Positions 1 through 8,231 of a stretch of 64,000 bases of DNA are shown piece after piece. The position numbers were made by a program, and so were the translations under genes. Source of the DNA: Streptomyces gossypii (lineage in GTDB: Bacteria > Actinomycetota > Actinomycetes > Streptomycetales > Streptomycetaceae); NCBI RefSeq assembly GCF_025165795.1, contig NZ_JAJAGO010000014.1, positions 1-64,000 on the forward strand, given 5' to 3'. Each line of letters begins with the position of its first letter. Within the stretch, counting starts at the first letter, position 1. The notes beneath the pieces were generated by a model that made no database searches, was not told where the DNA came from, and was given only the letters and a program-made list of their open reading frames with translations.

Positions 1-40
1 AAGCCTCCGTCCGGGCCCGCGCGCATGCCGTGTTCCGGCC

Positions 41-889
41 TCAGCCCTGCGCAGCAGCCCGCGCTTCGCGGCGGTTGTCGCGGAAGCTGTTGACCCGGCG
101 GGCCGTGGCGAAGAGCGGGATGACCGCGCCCAGGACGACCTGGAGCGCGCAACCCGTCTGGAGCAGCAACTCGCCGCCCGGTGCGTCGAAGGCCCAGGCC
201 GCCAGCAGGCCCATGCTGAGCACGATCCAGCTGAGCATCGCGAGGGCCAGCCGCCCGCGCGGCTTGGGGTACTCCACGCGGCTCACCATCAGCCAGGCGA
301 CGCCGACGATGGCCAGCAGCGTCGGGATGAACGGCAGCCCGAGCAGTACGATCGAGACGACCGTCAGCGCGCCGAAGGGACTCGGCATGCCCTGGAAGAT
401 GCCGTCACGCAAGGTGACACAGGAGAACCGGGCGAGTCTCAGGACCACCGCCAGGAGTACGACCACCGCCGCGACCACCGAGACCCGCTGGTGGGCGTCG
501 CTGGCGACCATGCCCCAGACGGCCACGAAGTAGGCGGGCGCCAGCCCGAAGCTGATCAGGTCGGACAGGTTGTCCAGTTCCGCCCCCATCGGCGAGCTGC
601 GCAGCTTCCGTGCGACCAGCCCGTCGAAGAGGTCGAAGACCGATGCCAGGAGCATCAGGATGACGGCGGTGGCGGCGCTGTGCCGTGCCATGCCGCCGTC
701 CTCGTTGCCCGCGAGGTGCGGGATGAGTACGCCGGTGGTGGTGAAGTAGACCGCGAGGAAGCCACAGGTGGCGTTCCCCAGGGTCAGGGTGTCCGCTATC
801 GAGAGCCGCATGGACAGCGGCATCTCATCGTCGTCCTCCTCCACCTCGCCGGCCCATGTGGCCTGGGTGTCGGGATCAGTCACGGTCAA
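41..889 (-). CDS. pssA: CDP-diacylglycerol--serine O-phosphatidyltransferase
   Basis: Integral membrane enzyme that transfers the phosphatidyl group of CDP-diacylglycerol to L-serine, giving phosphatidylserine and CMP. Residues 89-110 hold the full CDP-alcohol phosphatidyltransferase motif: D89-G90, A93-R94, G102, D106 and D110. Several hydrophobic segments follow, and a basic tail ends the 282-residue protein. It lies directly downstream of psd, whose product decarboxylates phosphatidylserine, and its start overlaps the end of psd, so the two are probably translationally coupled. The start is TTG at 889 or GTG at 883; no strong ribosome site separates them. The family call is seen in the sequence; serine as substrate is inferred from the psd neighbour. 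Confidence 0.93.
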   Translation of the reverse strand: MTVTDPDTQATWAGEVEEDDDEMPLSMRLSIADTLTLGNATCGFLAVYFTTTGVLIPHLAGNEDGGMARHSAATAVILMLLASVFDLFDGLVARKLRSSPMGAELDNLSDLISFGLAPAYFVAVWGMVASDAHQRVSVVAAVVVLLAVVLRLARFSCVTLRDGIFQGMPSPFGALTVVSIVLLGLPFIPTLLAIVGVAWLMVSRVEYPKPRGRLALAMLSWIVLSMGLLAAWAFDAPGGELLLQTGCALQVVLGAVIPLFATARRVNSFRDNRREARAAAQG

Positions 890-1523
890 GTCGTGTCACC
901 CCCGCTGTCGTGGCCTGGCCGACCTCGACGTCGGCCTGGACCCCCTGCGGGAGGTAGATGTCCACCCGCGAGCCGAAGCGGATCAGCCCGACCCGCTCGC
1001 CCTGCTCGACCTTGCTGCCCTGCGCTACGTACGGGACGATCCGCCGGGCCACGGCACCGGCGATCTGGACCATCTCGATGTCGCCGAACTCCGTGTCGAA
1101 GTGCCAGACGACCCGCTCGTTGTTCTCACTCTCCTTGTTGAACGCCGGTACGAACCCGCCGGGGATGTGCTCCACCGACGCCACGGTCCCCGCCAGCGGC
1201 GCGCGGTTGACGTGGACGTTCAACGGGCTCATGAAGATCGCCACCCGGGTACGCCCGTCCTTCCACGGCATGATGCTCTGCACCACGCCGTCCGCCGGGG
1301 AGATGAAGCGGCCCGGTGTGATCTCCCGCTCAGGGTCGCGGAAGAACCACAGCATGCCCGCCGCGAGCGCGGTGGCGGGCACGGCGACCGCCGCGGCGGC
1401 TCCTGACCGGCGGCACCGGAGCAGGCTGACGGCGGCGGTGGCCATGGTGGGGAGGAGCCACGGCGACGCTCCGCGCGCTAGGCGGATTCGACCGCTGGGT
1501 GCAGAGGATGAGCTGTGGGGCAT
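876..1523 (-). CDS. psd: Phosphatidylserine decarboxylase proenzyme
   Basis: Converts phosphatidylserine to phosphatidylethanolamine at the membrane using a pyruvoyl group made by self-cleavage. At 215 residues it is the short actinobacterial/archaeal-like form. One or two hydrophobic segments lie at about residues 20-62. The pocket region includes SPADG near 75-79 and NVHVNR near 102-107. The C-terminal FGSR puts the predicted cleavage between G184 and S185, S185 becoming the pyruvoyl group. The ATG at 1523 has a GAAGG ribosome site five bases upstream. It overlaps pssA, forming a phosphatidylethanolamine operon. Its ethanolamine-containing product makes the nearby amine-utilisation cluster (12.8-19.7 kb) thematically interesting, although nothing proves a link. 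Confidence 0.92.
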   Translation of the reverse strand: MPHSSSSAPSGRIRLARGASPWLLPTMATAAVSLLRCRRSGAAAAVAVPATALAAGMLWFFRDPEREITPGRFISPADGVVQSIMPWKDGRTRVAIFMSPLNVHVNRAPLAGTVASVEHIPGGFVPAFNKESENNERVVWHFDTEFGDIEMVQIAGAVARRIVPYVAQGSKVEQGERVGLIRFGSRVDIYLPQGVQADVEVGQATTAGVTRLDRD

Positions 1524-1645
1524 GAATGACCTTCGTAGCGGAGGGTGCCGCGACAGAGAGGGGACGGCGGCCTTCGGGGATGTTATCGGTTACGGGTGGC
1601 AACTGGGCAAGCCAGAGGGCCAGTCCGTACCCGGGCGTCCCGGCT

Positions 1646-1679
1646 GGGGTGCCGCACCCGAACCGCGGTGCCGCACCCC
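1646..1679 (-). terminator. Stem-loop after the ethylmalonyl-CoA operon
   Basis: Outer arms GGGGTGC (1646-1652) and GCACCCC (1673-1679) enclose a second complementary pair, just downstream of the mcd stop at 1691. It sits between mcd and psd, both on the minus strand, so it probably ends the ccr-mcd transcript. No T-run follows, which is usual in high-GC actinobacteria. Confidence 0.45.
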
Positions 1680-1690
1680 GAATCGGGCGA

Positions 1691-2896
1691 TCACCCCTGA
1701 AGACGGTACTCCTCCAGCAGGCGGCGCCCAACGATCATTTTCTGGATCTCAGCGGTACCTTCACCGATCAGCAGCATGGGTGCTTCCCGATAGAGCCGCT
1801 CAATCTCGTACTCCTTGGAGAAACCGTACCCGCCGTGGATTCGGAAAGCGTCCTCCACGACCTCTTTGCAGTACTCCGAGGCGAGATATTTGGCCATTCC
1901 CGCTTCGAGGTCGTTGCGGCTGCCGGAGTCCTTCTTGCGTGCGGCGCCCACCATCAGGGCGTGCGCGGCCTCGACCTTGGTGGCCATCTCGGCCAGCTTG
2001 AACTGGATCGCCTGGTGCTGTGCGATCGGCTTGCCGAAGGTGTGCCGCTGCTGTGCGTAGGAGATGCCGAGCTCGAAGGCGCGCTGGGCGACACCGCAGC
2101 CACGGGCGGCGACGTTGACCCGGCCGACCTCGACCCCGTCCATCATCTGGTAAAAACCCCGGCCGGTGGCCCCGCCCAGCACGCGCGCCGCGGGAAGGCG
2201 CAGGCCGTCCATCACCATCTCCGTGGTGTCGACACCTTTGTATCCCATTTTGTCAATTTTGCCGGGTATGGTCAGTCCCGGCCGCACCTCACCGAAGCCC
2301 GGCTCCTTCTCGATGAGGAAGGTGGTCATCGACTTGTGCGCGGGCGTGCCCTCCGGATGCCCCTCGTCCGTACGGCACAGCACGGCCACCAGAGACGCGG
2401 AACCGCCGTTGGTGAGCCACATCTTCTGGCCGTCCAGGACGTACTCCTCGCCGTCCCGTACGCCCTTGGACGTGATCGCCGACACGTCGGAGCCCAGCGC
2501 GGGCTCCGACATGGAGAAGGCCCCCCGGATGTCGCCCGTCGCCATTCTGGGCAGGAAGTGGTCCTTCTGCTCCTGCGTGCCGTGCTGCGCCAGCATGTAC
2601 GCCACGATGAAGTGCGTGTTGACGATGCCCGAGACGCTCATCCAGCCCCGGGCGATCTCCTCGACGCACAGCGCGTAGGTCAGCAGCGACTCCCCGAGCC
2701 CGCCGTACTCCTCGGGAATCATCAGGCCGAAGAGGCCCAGTTCCTTCAGGCCCCGGACGATTTCGGTCGGGTACTCGTCCCGGTGCTCCAGCTCGGTGGC
2801 GACCGGGAGGATCTCCTTGTCGACGAATGCACGGACGGTGCCCAGGATCTCCCGCTGGATCTCGGTCAGCCCCTCGGTCTGCGCGAGCCTTCCCAT
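1691..2896 (-). CDS. mcd: Acyl-CoA dehydrogenase, probably (2S)-methylsuccinyl-CoA dehydrogenase
   Basis: FAD-dependent flavoenzyme of 401 residues with the normal acyl-CoA dehydrogenase layout: helical N-terminus, FAD-binding beta domain with FSMSEPALGSD and WLTNGG near 140-170, and C-terminal helices. IGEGTAEIQ near 377-385 holds the likely catalytic base E379. It is the last gene of the ccr-ecm-mcl-mch-mcd run, one base after mch. In the ethylmalonyl-CoA pathway a dehydrogenase of this family oxidises methylsuccinyl-CoA to mesaconyl-CoA, and that context is why I name it so. By sequence alone it could act on another short branched acyl-CoA. The ATG at 2896 is the clear start. Confidence 0.88.
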   Translation of the reverse strand: MGRLAQTEGLTEIQREILGTVRAFVDKEILPVATELEHRDEYPTEIVRGLKELGLFGLMIPEEYGGLGESLLTYALCVEEIARGWMSVSGIVNTHFIVAYMLAQHGTQEQKDHFLPRMATGDIRGAFSMSEPALGSDVSAITSKGVRDGEEYVLDGQKMWLTNGGSASLVAVLCRTDEGHPEGTPAHKSMTTFLIEKEPGFGEVRPGLTIPGKIDKMGYKGVDTTEMVMDGLRLPAARVLGGATGRGFYQMMDGVEVGRVNVAARGCGVAQRAFELGISYAQQRHTFGKPIAQHQAIQFKLAEMATKVEAAHALMVGAARKKDSGSRNDLEAGMAKYLASEYCKEVVEDAFRIHGGYGFSKEYEIERLYREAPMLLIGEGTAEIQKMIVGRRLLEEYRLQG

Positions 2897-2897
2897 G

Positions 2898-3434
2898 TCA
2901 CTTCGCTCCCTTCACGCGCCGCTGCGGCTGGATCTCCTGCGGCTCCGGGCGGCCCGGCTGCTCCCCGCCGCGCTCCTCGACGTACGCCGCGGTGGGCACC
3001 ATCACCTTGCGGCGGAAGACGCACACCACCGTGCCGTCCTGCTTGTAGCCCTTCGTCGCGACCTGCACGATGCCGCGGTCGTCCTTGGTGCGGGAGGGCG
3101 TCTTGTCCAGCACGGTCGTCTCGCCGTACAGCGTGTCGCCGTGGAAGGTCGGAGCCACGTGCTTGAGCGACTCGATCTCCAGGTTGGCGATCGCCTTGCC
3201 GGACACGTCCGGCACCGACATGCCCAGCAGCAGCGAGTAGACGTAGTTGCCCACCACGACGTTCCGGCCGAAGTCGGTGGTCCGCTCCGCGTAGTGGGCG
3301 TCCAGGTGCAGCGGATGGTGGTTCATCGTCAGCAGGCAGAAGAGATGGTCGTCGTACTCCGTGACCGTCTTGCCCGGCCAGTGCTTGTACACGTCACCGA
3401 CCGTGAACTCCTCATAGGTGCGGCCGAACTGCAT
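2898..3434 (-). CDS. mch: MaoC-family dehydratase, probable mesaconyl-CoA hydratase
   Basis: Single hot-dog-fold hydratase of 178 residues. It would add water to mesaconyl-CoA to give beta-methylmalyl-CoA, the substrate of the lyase encoded upstream. The MaoC signature lies near residues 27-47, where a TEYDD stretch leads to NHHPLHLD in place of the usual D...NPLH.D. Start is ATG at 3434; an in-frame GTG at 3440 overlaps the mcl stop as GTGA and would add two residues. It ends one base before mcd, so coupling along the operon is likely. The C-terminal 25 residues are charged and variable. Family assignment is firm; substrate is from operon context. Confidence 0.87.
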   Translation of the reverse strand: MQFGRTYEEFTVGDVYKHWPGKTVTEYDDHLFCLLTMNHHPLHLDAHYAERTTDFGRNVVVGNYVYSLLLGMSVPDVSGKAIANLEIESLKHVAPTFHGDTLYGETTVLDKTPSRTKDDRGIVQVATKGYKQDGTVVCVFRRKVMVPTAAYVEERGGEQPGRPEPQEIQPQRRVKGAK

Positions 3435-3436
3435 GC

Positions 3437-4432
3437 TCACGCCTCCGGGGCCTCGAACTCGGATGTACGGGTGAGACCGGCTGCCCGGCCCTTTCCGGCG
3501 ACCACCAGCGCCATCTTGCGGCTGGCCTCGTCGATCATCTCGTCGCCGATCATGGCCGAGCCCTTCCTGCCGCCCGCCTCGGAGGTGAAGTACTCGTAGG
3601 CGTCCAGGATCAGTTCGGCGTGGTCGTAGTCCTCCTGGGAGGGCGAGAAGATCTCGTTCGACGCCTCGACCTGGCCCGGGTGCAGCACCCACTTGCCGTC
3701 GAAGCCGAGCGCGGCGGCGCGCCGTGCGACCTCGCGGTAGCCGTCGACGTTCCGGATCTGGAGGTAGGGGCCGTCGATCGCCTGGAGATCGTGGGCGCGG
3801 GCGGCCATCAGAATCCGCATCAGGATGTAGTGGTAGGCGTCGGCCGGGTAGCCCGGCGGCTGCTCGCCGACCACGAGCGTCTTCATGTTGATCGAGGCCA
3901 TGAAGTCGGCGGGCCCGAAGATCAGGGCCTCCAGCCGGGGCGAGGCGGCGGCGATCTCGTCGACGTTGACAAGGCCCCTGGCGTTCTCCAGTTGTGCCTC
4001 GATGCCGATCCGGCCCACCTGAAGCCCGACCGTCTTCTCGATCTGGGTGAGCAGCAGATCCAGCGCGTGCACCTGCTGCGCGTCCTGCACCTTGGGCAGC
4101 ATGACGCAGTCCAGGTTCTGCCCGGCACCCTCCACGACGGTGATCACATCGCGGTACGTCCAGTGAGTCGTCCAGTCGTTCACCCGCACCACCCGGGTCT
4201 TGCCGCCCCAGTCGCCCTCGTTGAGCGCCTCGACGATGGTGTGCCGGGCACCCTCCTTGGCGAGCGGGGCGCAGGCGTCCTCCAGATCGAGGAAGACCTG
4301 GTCCGCGGGGAGGCCCTGGGCCTTCTCCAGGAAGCGCGGATTGCTGCCGGGTACGGCGAGGCAGGAGCGGCGCGGGCGGAGACGGTTCACCGTGCCGCCG
4401 GAGGGGCCGGAAGCGCCGGAAGAGCCAGTCAT
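3437..4432 (-). CDS. mcl: HpcH/HpaI-CitE family lyase, probable malyl-CoA/beta-methylmalyl-CoA lyase
   Basis: TIM-barrel aldolase/citrate lyase beta-like protein of 331 residues. In the ethylmalonyl-CoA pathway it cleaves beta-methylmalyl-CoA to glyoxylate and propionyl-CoA, and can form malyl-CoA from glyoxylate and acetyl-CoA. Family features visible are the RSCLAVPGSNPRF opening near 23-35, QVFLDLEDACAP near 45-56 with acidic metal ligands, the MLPKV strand near 111-115, and the GPADF loop. It overlaps the upstream mutase gene by the four bases ATGA at 4429-4432 and shares its 3' end with the mch start region, which is strong evidence of coupled expression. The fold is certain; the exact reaction is inferred from neighbours. 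Confidence 0.87.
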   Translation of the reverse strand: MTGSSGASGPSGGTVNRLRPRRSCLAVPGSNPRFLEKAQGLPADQVFLDLEDACAPLAKEGARHTIVEALNEGDWGGKTRVVRVNDWTTHWTYRDVITVVEGAGQNLDCVMLPKVQDAQQVHALDLLLTQIEKTVGLQVGRIGIEAQLENARGLVNVDEIAAASPRLEALIFGPADFMASINMKTLVVGEQPPGYPADAYHYILMRILMAARAHDLQAIDGPYLQIRNVDGYREVARRAAALGFDGKWVLHPGQVEASNEIFSPSQEDYDHAELILDAYEYFTSEAGGRKGSAMIGDEMIDEASRKMALVVAGKGRAAGLTRTSEFEAPEA

Positions 4433-6552
4433 GCGGGGACCTCCAGGGGGTCGGGCGTGTGGTGCGGATCGGGGGAGCCGAGCGGCTCAAGGGGTTCGAG
4501 CCCGCTCGCGGTACGGATCTCGTCGACGATACGGCCGATGATCTCCGTGATACCGAAGTCCTTCGGGGTGAAGACGGCCGCCACTCCGGCGGCACGCAGC
4601 ACCTGTGCGTCGGCGGACGGGATGATGCCGCCGACGATGACCGGGATGTCCTCCGCCCCGGCCCGGCGGAGCCGCTCCAGCACCTCGGGCACCAGCTCCG
4701 TGTGCGAGCCGGAGAGGATCGACAGGCCGACGCAGTGCACATCCTCGGCGACGGCGGCCGAGACGATCTCCTCGGGCGTGAGGCGGATGCCCTGGTAGAT
4801 CACCTCGAAGCCCGCGTCACGGGCCCGTACGGCGATCTGCTCGGCGCCGTTGCTGTGCCCGTCCAGACCGGGCTTGCCGACCAGCAGCCGCAGCCTGCCC
4901 CCGCCGGAGGCGGCGCCCGCCGCCGCGGTGAGGTCGGCTGCGGTGCGGTCGACCCGGCCGCGTACCAGGGCCAGCGTGGAGCCCCGCTCGGCGGCGACCG
5001 CGACGGGCGCGCTGCTCACCCCCGTCGGGGCGCGGAACTCGCCGAAGACCTCGCGCAGCGCCCCGGCCCACTCGCCGGTGGTGACGCCCGCGCGGGCGCA
5101 TTCGACGGTGGCCTCCATCAGGTTGGTGTCGGTGGCCGCCGCCTCCTTGAGCAGCTGGAGCGCCTTGGCCGCGGGCGGGTGGACGTACGGCTCGTCGCGG
5201 GTGGCCCGCCACTCGCGCACCGCCCGCACCACACCCGCCTCGTTCGCCGGGTCGACGGTCATGATGGCGGTGTCCAGATCGGCGGTGAGCGGGTTCGGCT
5301 CGGAGCCCTGGTAGCAGTTGACGCCGACGATCTTCTCCTCGCCGGATTCGATGCGCGCGCGGCGTTCGGCGTGCGAGGAGACCAGCTGCGACTTGAGGTA
5401 GCCCGACTCCACGGCCGCCATCGCGCCGCCCAGCTGCTCGATGTGGCCGATCTCCGCGAGCGCCTCAGCGACCAGCGATTCGACCTTCTCCTCCACCACG
5501 TGCGACCCCTCGAAGAGGTCCCCGTACTCCAGCAGGTCGCTCTCGTGCGCGAGCACCTGCTGGATGCGCAGCGACCACTGCTGGTCCCAGGGCCGGGGGA
5601 GGCCGAGCGCCTCGTTCCAGGCGGGCAGCTGTACGGCACGGGCGCGGGCGTCCCTGGAGAGGGTGACGGCCAGCATCTCCAGTACGATCCGCTGGAGGTT
5701 GTTCTCCGGCTGCGCCTCGGTGAGGCCCAGGGAGTTGACCTGGACGCCGTAGCGGAAGCGGCGCTGCTTCGGGTCCGTGATGCCGTACCGCTCACGGGTG
5801 ATGCGGTCCCAGATGCGGCCGAAGGCGCGCATCTTGCACATCTCCTCGACGAAGCGGACGCCCGCGTTCACGAAGAACGAGATGCGCCCGACGACGTCAC
5901 CCCTGCGCTCCTCGGGCACCTGCCCGGAGGCGAACACCGAGTCGAGGACGGCGATCGCCGTGCTCATCGCGTACGCGATCTCCTGTACCGGAGTGGCTCC
6001 GGCCTCCTGCAGGTGGTAGCTGCAGATGTTGATCGGGTTCCAGCGGGGGAGGTGGCGGACGGTGTACACGATCATGTCCGTGGTGAGCCGGAGGCTCGGA
6101 CCGGGCGGGAAGACATGGGTCCCGCGTGACAGGTACTCCTTGACGATGTCGTTCTGCGTCGTCCCCTGGAGCGCCGTTACGTCGGCCCCCTGCTCCTCCG
6201 CGACCACCTGGTAGAGCGCGAGCAGCCACATGGCGGTCGCGTTGATGGTCATGGAGGTGTTCATCCGCTCCAGCGGGATGTCCCGGAACAGCCGCCGCAT
6301 GTCGCCGAGATGGGAAACCGGCACCCCGACCCGGCCGACCTCGCCGCGGGCGAGCGTGTGGTCCGGGTCGTAGCCCGTCTGGGTCGGCAGGTCGAAGGCG
6401 ACCGACAGGCCCGTCTGGCCCTTGGCGAGATTCCGCTGGTAGAGCGCGTTGGACGCCTCGGCGGTGGAGTGCCCGGCGTACGTCCGCATCAGCCACGGAC
6501 GGTCCTTCTGCTTCTGGCTCTGCTTGTGCTTCTGACTCTGCGGGGACTCCAT
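4429..6552 (-). CDS. ecm: B12-dependent ethylmalonyl-CoA mutase (MeaA-type)
   Basis: Adenosylcobalamin-dependent acyl-CoA mutase of 707 residues, catalytic barrel and B12 domain in one chain. It isomerises (2R)-ethylmalonyl-CoA, made from the Ccr product, to methylsuccinyl-CoA. The N-terminal half has the mutase TIM barrel with RTYAGHSTAEASN near 24-36 and FDLPTQTGYD near 54-63. The C-terminal domain carries the base-off B12 motif D564-G-H566-S-N-G569, then an SGSH loop and VGGIIP. It begins one base downstream of the ccr stop and overlaps mcl by four bases. Methylmalonyl-CoA or isobutyryl-CoA mutase activity is the main alternative, but location directly after ccr argues for the ethylmalonyl enzyme. 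Confidence 0.92.
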   Translation of the reverse strand: MESPQSQKHKQSQKQKDRPWLMRTYAGHSTAEASNALYQRNLAKGQTGLSVAFDLPTQTGYDPDHTLARGEVGRVGVPVSHLGDMRRLFRDIPLERMNTSMTINATAMWLLALYQVVAEEQGADVTALQGTTQNDIVKEYLSRGTHVFPPGPSLRLTTDMIVYTVRHLPRWNPINICSYHLQEAGATPVQEIAYAMSTAIAVLDSVFASGQVPEERRGDVVGRISFFVNAGVRFVEEMCKMRAFGRIWDRITRERYGITDPKQRRFRYGVQVNSLGLTEAQPENNLQRIVLEMLAVTLSRDARARAVQLPAWNEALGLPRPWDQQWSLRIQQVLAHESDLLEYGDLFEGSHVVEEKVESLVAEALAEIGHIEQLGGAMAAVESGYLKSQLVSSHAERRARIESGEEKIVGVNCYQGSEPNPLTADLDTAIMTVDPANEAGVVRAVREWRATRDEPYVHPPAAKALQLLKEAAATDTNLMEATVECARAGVTTGEWAGALREVFGEFRAPTGVSSAPVAVAAERGSTLALVRGRVDRTAADLTAAAGAASGGGRLRLLVGKPGLDGHSNGAEQIAVRARDAGFEVIYQGIRLTPEEIVSAAVAEDVHCVGLSILSGSHTELVPEVLERLRRAGAEDIPVIVGGIIPSADAQVLRAAGVAAVFTPKDFGITEIIGRIVDEIRTASGLEPLEPLGSPDPHHTPDPLEVPA

Positions 6553-6553
6553 G

Positions 6554-7891
6554 TCACACGTCCCGGAAGCGGTTCAGCGCGGTGGCGTGCTGGGCGCGCA
6601 GCTCCGGATCGCGGACGCCCATGCCCTCCTCCGGGGCGAGTGCGAGGACGCCGACCTTGCCCTGGTGCAGGTTGCGGTGCACGTCGTACGCGGCCTGCCC
6701 GGTCTCCTCCAGGGTGTAGGTCCTGGAGAGGGTGGGGTGGATCCTGCCCTTGGCGACCAGCCGGTTCGCCTCCCACGCCTCGCGGTAGTTGGCGAAGTGC
6801 GAGCCGACGATCCGCTTGAGTGACATCCACAGGTAGCGGTTGTCGTACTCGTGCGTGTAGCCGGAGGTCGAGGCGCAGGTGACGATCGTGCCGCCCTTGC
6901 GGGTGACGTACACGCTGGCGCCGAAGGTCTCACGGCCCGGGTGCTCGAAGACGATGTCGACGTCCTCGCCGCCCGTCAGCTCGCGGATGTCCTTGCCGAA
7001 GCGCTTCCACTCCTTGGGGTCCTGCCGGTGCTCGTCCTTCCAGAACCGGTATCCGCCGGCGGTGCGGTCGATGACCGCGCTGGCGCCCATCCTCCGGCAG
7101 ACCTCCGCCTTCTGCTCGCTGGAGACCACGCAGATGGGCGTCGCCCCTCCCGCGAGCGCGAACTGCGTCGCGTAGCTGCCGAGTCCGCCGGAGGCGCCCC
7201 AGATCAGGACGTTGTCGCCCTGCTTCATCCCGGCGCCGTTGCGGGACACCAGCTGCCGGTACGCGGTGGAGTTGACCAGCCCCGGCGAGGCGGCCTCCTC
7301 CCAGGAGAGGTGGCCCGGCTTGGGCATCAGCTGGTTGGACTTGACGAGGGCGATCTCGGCCAGTCCGCCGAAGTTGGTCTCGAAGCCCCAGATGCGCTGC
7401 TCGGGGTCGAGCATCGTGTCGTTGTGCCCGTCGGAGCTCTCCAGCTCGACGGAGAGGCAGTGCGCCACCACCTCGTCCCCGGGCTTCCAGGAGTTCACCC
7501 CCGCTCCGGTGCGCAGGACGACGCCGGCCAGGTCGGAGCCGATCACGTGGTACGGCAGGTCGTGCCGCTTGGCCAGCGGGGAGAGCCGGCCGTAGCGTTC
7601 CAGGAAGGCGAAGGTGGGCAGCGGCTCGAAGATCGAGGTCCACACGGAGTTGTAGTTCACGGAGGAGGCCATCACGGCCACCAGCGCCTCGCCCGGCCCG
7701 AGTTCGGGGACCGGGACTTCGTCGAGGTGCAGTGACTCGCGGGGGTCCTTCTCCTTGCTGGACAGACCGGCGAACATCTCGGCCTCGTCCTTGTGCACGG
7801 TGACCGCGCGGTAGGACTCCGGCAGTTCGAGTGCGGCGAAGTCGTCGGCCGTGGTGTCGGACGCGAGGATCGCGTCGAGGATCTTGTTCAC
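6554..7891 (-). CDS. ccr: Crotonyl-CoA carboxylase/reductase
   Basis: NADPH-dependent medium-chain dehydrogenase superfamily enzyme that reductively carboxylates crotonyl-CoA to ethylmalonyl-CoA. It is the key step of the ethylmalonyl-CoA pathway and a source of polyketide extender units. At 445 residues it is the standard length. The NADPH loop is GASGGLGSYATQ at 232-243. Residues N81, F170, E171 and H365 sit exactly at the numbers reported for the CO2-binding pocket of the Kitasatospora setae enzyme, so true carboxylase activity is expected rather than simple reduction. First gene of the minus-strand operon; its upstream region holds a long palindrome and tandem hairpin repeats. The ATG at 7891 is unambiguous. 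Confidence 0.96.
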   Translation of the reverse strand: MNKILDAILASDTTADDFAALELPESYRAVTVHKDEAEMFAGLSSKEKDPRESLHLDEVPVPELGPGEALVAVMASSVNYNSVWTSIFEPLPTFAFLERYGRLSPLAKRHDLPYHVIGSDLAGVVLRTGAGVNSWKPGDEVVAHCLSVELESSDGHNDTMLDPEQRIWGFETNFGGLAEIALVKSNQLMPKPGHLSWEEAASPGLVNSTAYRQLVSRNGAGMKQGDNVLIWGASGGLGSYATQFALAGGATPICVVSSEQKAEVCRRMGASAVIDRTAGGYRFWKDEHRQDPKEWKRFGKDIRELTGGEDVDIVFEHPGRETFGASVYVTRKGGTIVTCASTSGYTHEYDNRYLWMSLKRIVGSHFANYREAWEANRLVAKGRIHPTLSRTYTLEETGQAAYDVHRNLHQGKVGVLALAPEEGMGVRDPELRAQHATALNRFRDV

Positions 7892-7972
7892 GGTAATGCC
7901 TCCGGCGAAGCGCGTTGGAGGAACGCTCTGGGGGATGTTGAGGCAGTGCCGTCGGTTCGGCTTGGTGCTGCG

Positions 7973-8042
7973 GCGCCCGGTGGGCGCGGATGAGTCGAGC
8001 GCCCGGTGGGCGCGGATGACCCGAGCGCCGGGTGGGCGCGGA
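7973..8042. repeat. Three tandem 26-bp hairpin units upstream of ccr
   Basis: Units begin at 7973, 7999 and 8025, exactly 26 bases apart. Each contains GCGCCCGGTGGGCGC, arms GCGCCC/GGGCGC around a three-base loop, followed by GGATGA or GGAGGG. The third unit has one base change in the left arm. They lie 82-152 bases upstream of the ccr start codon. Confidence 0.75.
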
Positions 8043-8122
8043 GGGTGCCTGTGACGCAGGCGTCCGGTACGCGCACGGGGGTGAAATCCATGGGGACAGC
8101 GACCGGACTGAGAACGACGTTA

Positions 8123-8159
8123 TGGCACCCAGTGCCAAGACGCAAGACACTGGGTGCCA
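8123..8159. promoter_or_regulatory. Long palindrome, likely TetR-type operator of the ccr operon
   Basis: Perfect 12-base arms TGGCACCCAGTG (8123-8134) and CACTGGGTGCCA (8148-8159) with a 13-base spacer. The left half is itself a palindrome, TGGCAC-CCA-GTGCCA at 8123-8137. Two inverted copies of a 15-base dyad are typical of a TetR dimer pair. The TetR gene at 8721-9509 is the obvious candidate binder. Binding is inferred. Confidence 0.6.
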
Positions 8160-8231
8160 GAAATTCCTCTCGGATGTCAGCTGCCGTACACAGATGAGCG
8201 CGGCGGCTGACCGGCTGCATGGGCTGCCCGG

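Larger units (their letters stand above)
7892..8231. other. Intergenic control region upstream of ccr
   Basis: 340 bases between the ccr start and the end of the NTF2-like gene. No protein is supported here. It contains three tandem 26-base hairpin units close to ccr and a 12-base-arm palindrome further upstream, so it most likely holds the ccr promoter, operator and a structured 5' leader. Confidence 0.6.

Noticed and set aside
2898..4742. A 614-residue MaoC fusion protein extending through the lyase gene
   Set aside because: Only the last 178 residues are real; the remainder is the lyase gene read out of frame. The lyase itself is complete on the same strand.
7973..8042. CRISPR array or plasmid iterons
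   Set aside because: Units are contiguous with no unique spacers, only three copies, and no cas or replication gene is nearby.
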